DNA of 19,859 bases from an uncultured Bacilli bacterium. GTDB lineage: Bacteria; Bacillota_I; Bacilli_A; RF39; UBA660. Of this stretch, positions 18,567-19,859 are shown one piece after another. The stretch is from NCBI GenBank assembly GCA_934183185.1, contig CAKPSO010000025.1:1-19859 (forward strand), read 5' to 3'. Each line of letters begins with the position of its first letter. The stretch's first letter is position 1. The notes beneath the pieces were generated by a model. It saw only the letters and a list, made by a program, of their open reading frames with translations, made no database searches and was not told where the DNA came from. The translations under genes and the position numbers were made by a program.

Positions 18567-18880
18567 TTCTGACACCTTCCTTTCGGAGAATTTTTCTTCG
18601 TGCCAATATCGAGTAGAGGACATGTGTTTCCCTGTTATCAATGCAGGACATTAGCATTGTTTCTTGGTTTGCACTCACAGAGCTTCAGACTGAAAATTAC
18701 ATCTAAAGGTGCGTCTTTACCTTACTACTTAATGTAGTTCATATCTGCAACATATCTTTCGATAGTAGCAATTACTTAGGCTCGAAACCTATTGTTAAGC
18801 CATAGACAAGAGACTTAATGTGTCCACTCTTGTCTATGTTTATGTGCATATTTCTATGTTTTTGATTACTTAACAATTAG
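18567..18880 (-). ncRNA. Candidate omega-RNA of IscB
   Basis: This 314-base non-coding stretch directly upstream of iscB on the same strand is where IscB omega-RNAs are encoded. Visible structure, minus strand 5' to 3': an outer 9-bp stem ATTGTTAAG (18877-18869) with CTTAACAAT (18799-18791), enclosing a perfect 12-bp stem CATAGACAAGAG/CTCTTGTCTATG (18838-18827 and 18812-18801, 14-base loop); nearer the gene, CAATGC/GCATTG closes a 9-base loop at about 18660-18640. Omega-RNAs carry the guide at the 5' end; the guide-scaffold boundary cannot be fixed here, but would be expected near 18880 or just inside the upstream gene. Confidence 0.6.
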
Positions 18881-18891
18881 TCCTTTTCTAA

Positions 18892-19859
18892 TTAAAACTT
18901 AATCTTCATTACACGCTCTGTTGCGCCCTTAACCTTAACTACTAAATCTGCTCTCTTTGTCATCGAGAATCCAATTCCTGAAAGCTGATCATCAGTATCT
19001 TCTACATGGCACTTAGCACCTAAAGCCTCAAATACTCTCTTATGCTTTTCAAGGTCACTCTTTAAGAACTCATTATAGTATCCATTAGGCTCTTCGTTAT
19101 TTACACAATCCTTCAGGAAGAAGAATAAATGTCTATGACCAATTCCATCCTGCTCGTCAAAATAATTTGGACTATAACTGATTACCGATACAGGAATAAA
19201 CTGATTAGTATTTACACCCCAAATCTCACGACTTGAAATAGTTGAGCTTCCAGACAGCTTTTCCTTAATTGAGAAGTTGCCATTCTCATCAAGCGTAACT
19301 TCTGCCACCTGAACATTACCAGAAACAGGGTTATTGTATTCAAACGCAAAAATCTCACCATTAAATTCAATTTCTGCCTTAAATCCTTTACTTCCTCTTG
19401 CTGCATACTGATTTACAAAGAACTTATAAACACCTGGCTTCATGCGAGACATATCTGCCCATGTAATATTTTCTACAGAAGGCTTTTCTACCATCTGCGT
19501 CATAGGGCGTGTAATATCAATATCTAACTGACCTCCACATCTTGACACACTAGGTTTTCTACAATTACCGAAATAAATCTCATTACCATCAGGCTCTTTA
19601 CAATGTGCATCAAGATCACTGTTATCATTTTGTCCCTCATTCCACATGATTGAAAATCTGAGTACACCATCGACATTACCGCCAGCAGCTTTTACATTCT
19701 GCTTCATATCAGAGTCAGTAATGTTACCTGAATAAGCCCAAGATAATCCATTGTTCCATTTGAACATTGTCTTAGCATCTGAATTAACAGGTGCAATCAT
19801 AGAAACAAAGTTCTTCTCATGTTTATTCTCTACAAAAGCTTCAATCTCCTTTGCAGTTG
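18892..19859 (-). CDS. DUF2135/YfaP-like phage protein, C-terminal part
   Basis: The gene enters from the right edge (open through 19859) and ends at TAA 18892; at least 322 residues are in the window. The segment WNEGQNDNSDLDAHCKEPDG, followed by IYFGN, CGGQLDIDITRP, VENITWADMSRMKPGVYKFFVNQY and GFKAEIEFNGEIFAFEY, matches the DUF2135/YfaP-type beta-sandwich pattern (NxSDLDxHxxxPxG, GGxLDxD, ENIxW, GxYxxxVNxY). A second C-terminal part begins at about FIPVSVISYSPNYFDEQDG and ends in VVKVKGATERVMKIKF. Residues upstream of MIAPVN continue in frame, so 19800 is not the true start. Such proteins occur in large Firmicutes phages; the role is unknown. Confidence 0.78.
   Translation of the reverse strand, partial: TAKEIEAFVENKHEKNFVSMIAPVNSDAKTMFKWNNGLSWAYSGNITDSDMKQNVKAAGGNVDGVLRFSIMWNEGQNDNSDLDAHCKEPDGNEIYFGNCRKPSVSRCGGQLDIDITRPMTQMVEKPSVENITWADMSRMKPGVYKFFVNQYAARGSKGFKAEIEFNGEIFAFEYNNPVSGNVQVAEVTLDENGNFSIKEKLSGSSTISSREIWGVNTNQFIPVSVISYSPNYFDEQDGIGHRHLFFFLKDCVNNEEPNGYYNEFLKSDLEKHKRVFEALGAKCHVEDTDDQLSGIGFSMTKRADLVVKVKGATERVMKIKF

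Noticed and set aside
18801..18838. Terminator of the DUF2135-like gene
   Set aside because: The 12-bp stem is not followed by a T-run on the minus strand and fits better as part of the RNA upstream of iscB.
1..19859. CRISPR array
   Set aside because: No regularly spaced direct repeats of 20-40 bases were seen; the recurring short motifs are at gene junctions at irregular intervals.

Overview
The window is about 19.9 kb of AT-rich DNA (roughly one third G+C by eye). Every supported gene lies on the minus strand, so transcription runs from high to low coordinates. Genes are short and packed with gaps of 0-15 bases or small overlaps. Starts often carry strong Firmicutes-type Shine-Dalgarno (SD) sequences such as GGAGGTG or AAGGAG. 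DUF551, DUF5052-like, DpnD/PcfM-like and many small Cys-rich proteins, four stand-alone DNA methyltransferases, an HNH-AP2 endonuclease and phage-type RNA-repair enzymes point to the accessory/early region of a dsDNA phage, prophage or phage-plasmid of a clostridial (Lachnospiraceae-like) host. No capsid, tail, terminase, integrase or replication gene is visible, so the assignment rests on gene content alone.

In order of transcription: (1) 19859-18892, 3' part of a DUF2135/YfaP-like protein. (2) 18891-17325, an IscB RNA-guided nuclease gene preceded by a structured non-coding region that is the likely omega-RNA. (3) 17266-16877, a conserved phage protein. (4) An AT-rich twin inverted repeat (16816-16867), then a tight operon from 16760 to 14562 holding kptA (tRNA 2'-phosphotransferase), a possible primase-fold protein, a tiny two-helix membrane protein and unknowns. 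(5) A 227-base intergenic region with several dyads. (6) A C5-cytosine methyltransferase (12682-14334) whose motif I is at the C-terminus (circular permutation), overlapped by an HNH-AP2 endonuclease that appears to start at ATT. (7) A second copy of the twin inverted repeat (11937-11984), then a run of small phage genes down to 9363, ending in a lipoprotein. (8) 9316-5440: three adenine/amino-methyltransferases, a DpnD/PcfM-like protein and small unknowns. (9) A 732-residue kinase-phosphatase-RNA ligase fusion (3202-5400). (10) Small zinc-ribbon and coiled-coil proteins to the left edge.

Three systems stand out. First, an RNA-repair set (end-healing/sealing fusion plus KptA), which in phages fits reversal of host RNA cleavage. 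Second, a set of orphan methyltransferases covering C5, MT-A70, beta-class amino-MTase and NPPF types with no restriction enzyme nearby, fitting self-protection. Third, two nuclease mobile elements (IscB with omega-RNA, HNH-AP2). Two almost identical twin operators, each with a candidate promoter, head the RNA-repair operon and the small-gene operon and suggest a shared regulator. The 12-mer GAGAATAATACA recurs at five gene ends. These regulatory readings are inference from sequence only.
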